Shown piece by piece: positions 63,390 through 64,000 of a stretch of 64,000 bases of DNA (positions are counted from its first letter, which is position 1; each line of letters opens with the position of its first letter). The DNA is from Herbaspirillum robiniae (GTDB taxonomy: Bacteria; Pseudomonadota; Gammaproteobacteria; Burkholderiales; Burkholderiaceae_D). The notes beneath the pieces were generated by a model. The model was not told the DNA's origin. It saw only the letters and a list, made by a program, of their open reading frames with translations, and did not search any database. Position numbers and translations under genes: made by a program. The DNA lies in the NCBI RefSeq assembly GCF_002213415.1, contig NZ_NJGU01000010.1, forward strand, positions 221,929 through 285,928, read 5' to 3'.

Positions 63390-64000
63390 GAGATTCACTG
63401 ATCATCGACTGCCACGGCCACTACACGACCGCGCCCAAGGCGCTGGAAGAGTGGCGCAACCGCCAGATCGCCCATCTGAAGACGCCCGAACTGGGCCCGA
63501 AGGTGTCGGAGCTGAAGATCAGCGACGACGAACTGCGTGAGTCGATCGAAGGCAACCAGCTGCGCCTGATGAAAGAGCGCGGCGCCGACCTGACCATCTT
63601 CTCGCCGCGCGCGTCCTTCATGGCGCACCACATCGGCGACCTGAACACCAGCCAGACCTGGGCGGCGATCTGCAACGAGCTCTGCCATCGCGTGGCGCAG
63701 TTGTTCCCGCAGCACTTCATCGGCGCGGCCATGCTGCCGCAGTCGCCGGGGGCGGACATCCGCACGTCGATTGCCGAGCTGGAGAAATGCGTCAGGGAAT
63801 ACGGCTTCGTCGGCGTCAACCTGAACCCGGATCCGTCCGGCGGCCACTGGAGTTCGCCGCCGCTGTCCGACAAGTCCTGGCATCCGCTGTACGAGAAGAT
63901 GGTGGAGCTGGACGTGCCGGCCATGATCCACGTCAGCACCAGCTGCAACGCCTGCTTCCACACCACCGGGTCGCACTACCTGAACGCCGACACCACGGCC
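63386..64000 (+). CDS. 4-oxalomesaconate hydratase, LigJ/PmdE type (5' part)
   Basis: The first 205 residues of an amidohydrolase-fold enzyme; the gene runs off the window end. The start MRDSLIIDCHGHYTTAPKALEEWRNRQIAHL shows the metal-binding HGH motif (DCHGHYTT) and the LigJ/PmdE sequence type, and FGVNLNP-like YGFVGVNLNPDPSGGHWSSP follows. LigJ hydrates 4-oxalomesaconate to 4-carboxy-4-hydroxy-2-oxoadipate. Pseudomonas putida uses the unrelated GalB for this step, so the cluster combines GalA/GalD with a LigJ-type hydratase. It is coupled to galD by ATGA overlap. The aldolase gene is expected downstream. Confidence 0.88.
   Translation, partial: MRDSLIIDCHGHYTTAPKALEEWRNRQIAHLKTPELGPKVSELKISDDELRESIEGNQLRLMKERGADLTIFSPRASFMAHHIGDLNTSQTWAAICNELCHRVAQLFPQHFIGAAMLPQSPGADIRTSIAELEKCVREYGFVGVNLNPDPSGGHWSSPPLSDKSWHPLYEKMVELDVPAMIHVSTSCNACFHTTGSHYLNADTTA

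Overview
The window is high-GC, densely coded chromosomal DNA from a betaproteobacterium. Gene order and protein features fit the Oxalobacteraceae, most likely Herbaspirillum or a close relative; this is recognition by eye, not a database result. The main supports are the aromatic amino acid supraoperon gyrA-serC-pheA-hisC-tyrA-aroA-cmk-rpsA-ihfB followed by lapA-lapB-ugd-hldA-comEA, a one-piece tmRNA with the tag ANDNSYALAA, and a gallate-type ring-cleavage cluster. No CRISPR array, prophage or insertion sequence was seen.

Layout. 1-4.2 kb: tail of an EAL phosphodiesterase, a LysR regulator divergent from a DHA2 drug exporter, and a TetR regulator with a small membrane protein; the same 18-bp palindrome lies in front of both of the latter genes. 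4.2-5.0 kb: two tandem copies of a ~156-bp palindrome-rich repeat next to the tmRNA gene and its terminator. 5.0-11.2 kb (minus strand): a giant AsmA/DUF748-like envelope protein, gph, ubiG and an OmpA-family protein. 11.9-28.3 kb (plus strand): the housekeeping block of DNA gyrase A, serine/aromatic amino acid synthesis, CMP kinase, ribosomal protein S1, IHF beta, LPS-assembly regulators LapA/LapB, UDP-glucuronate and heptose synthesis, and a ComEA-like protein. 28.6-33.5 kb: a GAF-GGDEF cyclase, then dnaX-ybaB-yciI-recR; dnaX carries an A9 slippery run followed at once by a -1 frame stop, as for the gamma subunit of E. coli.

33.9-64 kb is accessory metabolism. It contains a CoA-transferase with an SsuABC-type ABC importer (33.9-38.2). 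Next is a sugar-acid module (38.3-43.0: enolase-superfamily dehydratase, LysR, DHDPS-family lyase, ACS-type MFS transporter) with shared operator motifs in front of both transcription units and near-identical terminators at its two ends. A sodium/monocarboxylate symporter with its DUF3311 partner follows, then a PAS-PAS-GGDEF-EAL protein, a sirtuin, an MFS/GlcG-like pair with a divergent LysR, and a probable organosulfur module (DszC-like and DszA-like monooxygenases plus a MetQ-like binding protein) containing a REPIN-like repeat cluster. The window ends in a gallate degradation cluster: GalA dioxygenase, GalT transporter, a LysR regulator with two DNA-binding domains, GalD tautomerase and the start of a LigJ-type 4-oxalomesaconate hydratase.

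Catabolic modules are typically paired with a divergent LysR regulator, which fits a soil or plant-associated organism that uses plant-derived acids and aromatics. The best novelty candidates are regulatory and structural: the dnaX frameshift site, the duplicated TetR operator, the LysR motif set of the sugar-acid module, the repeat families, and the double-HTH LysR protein.
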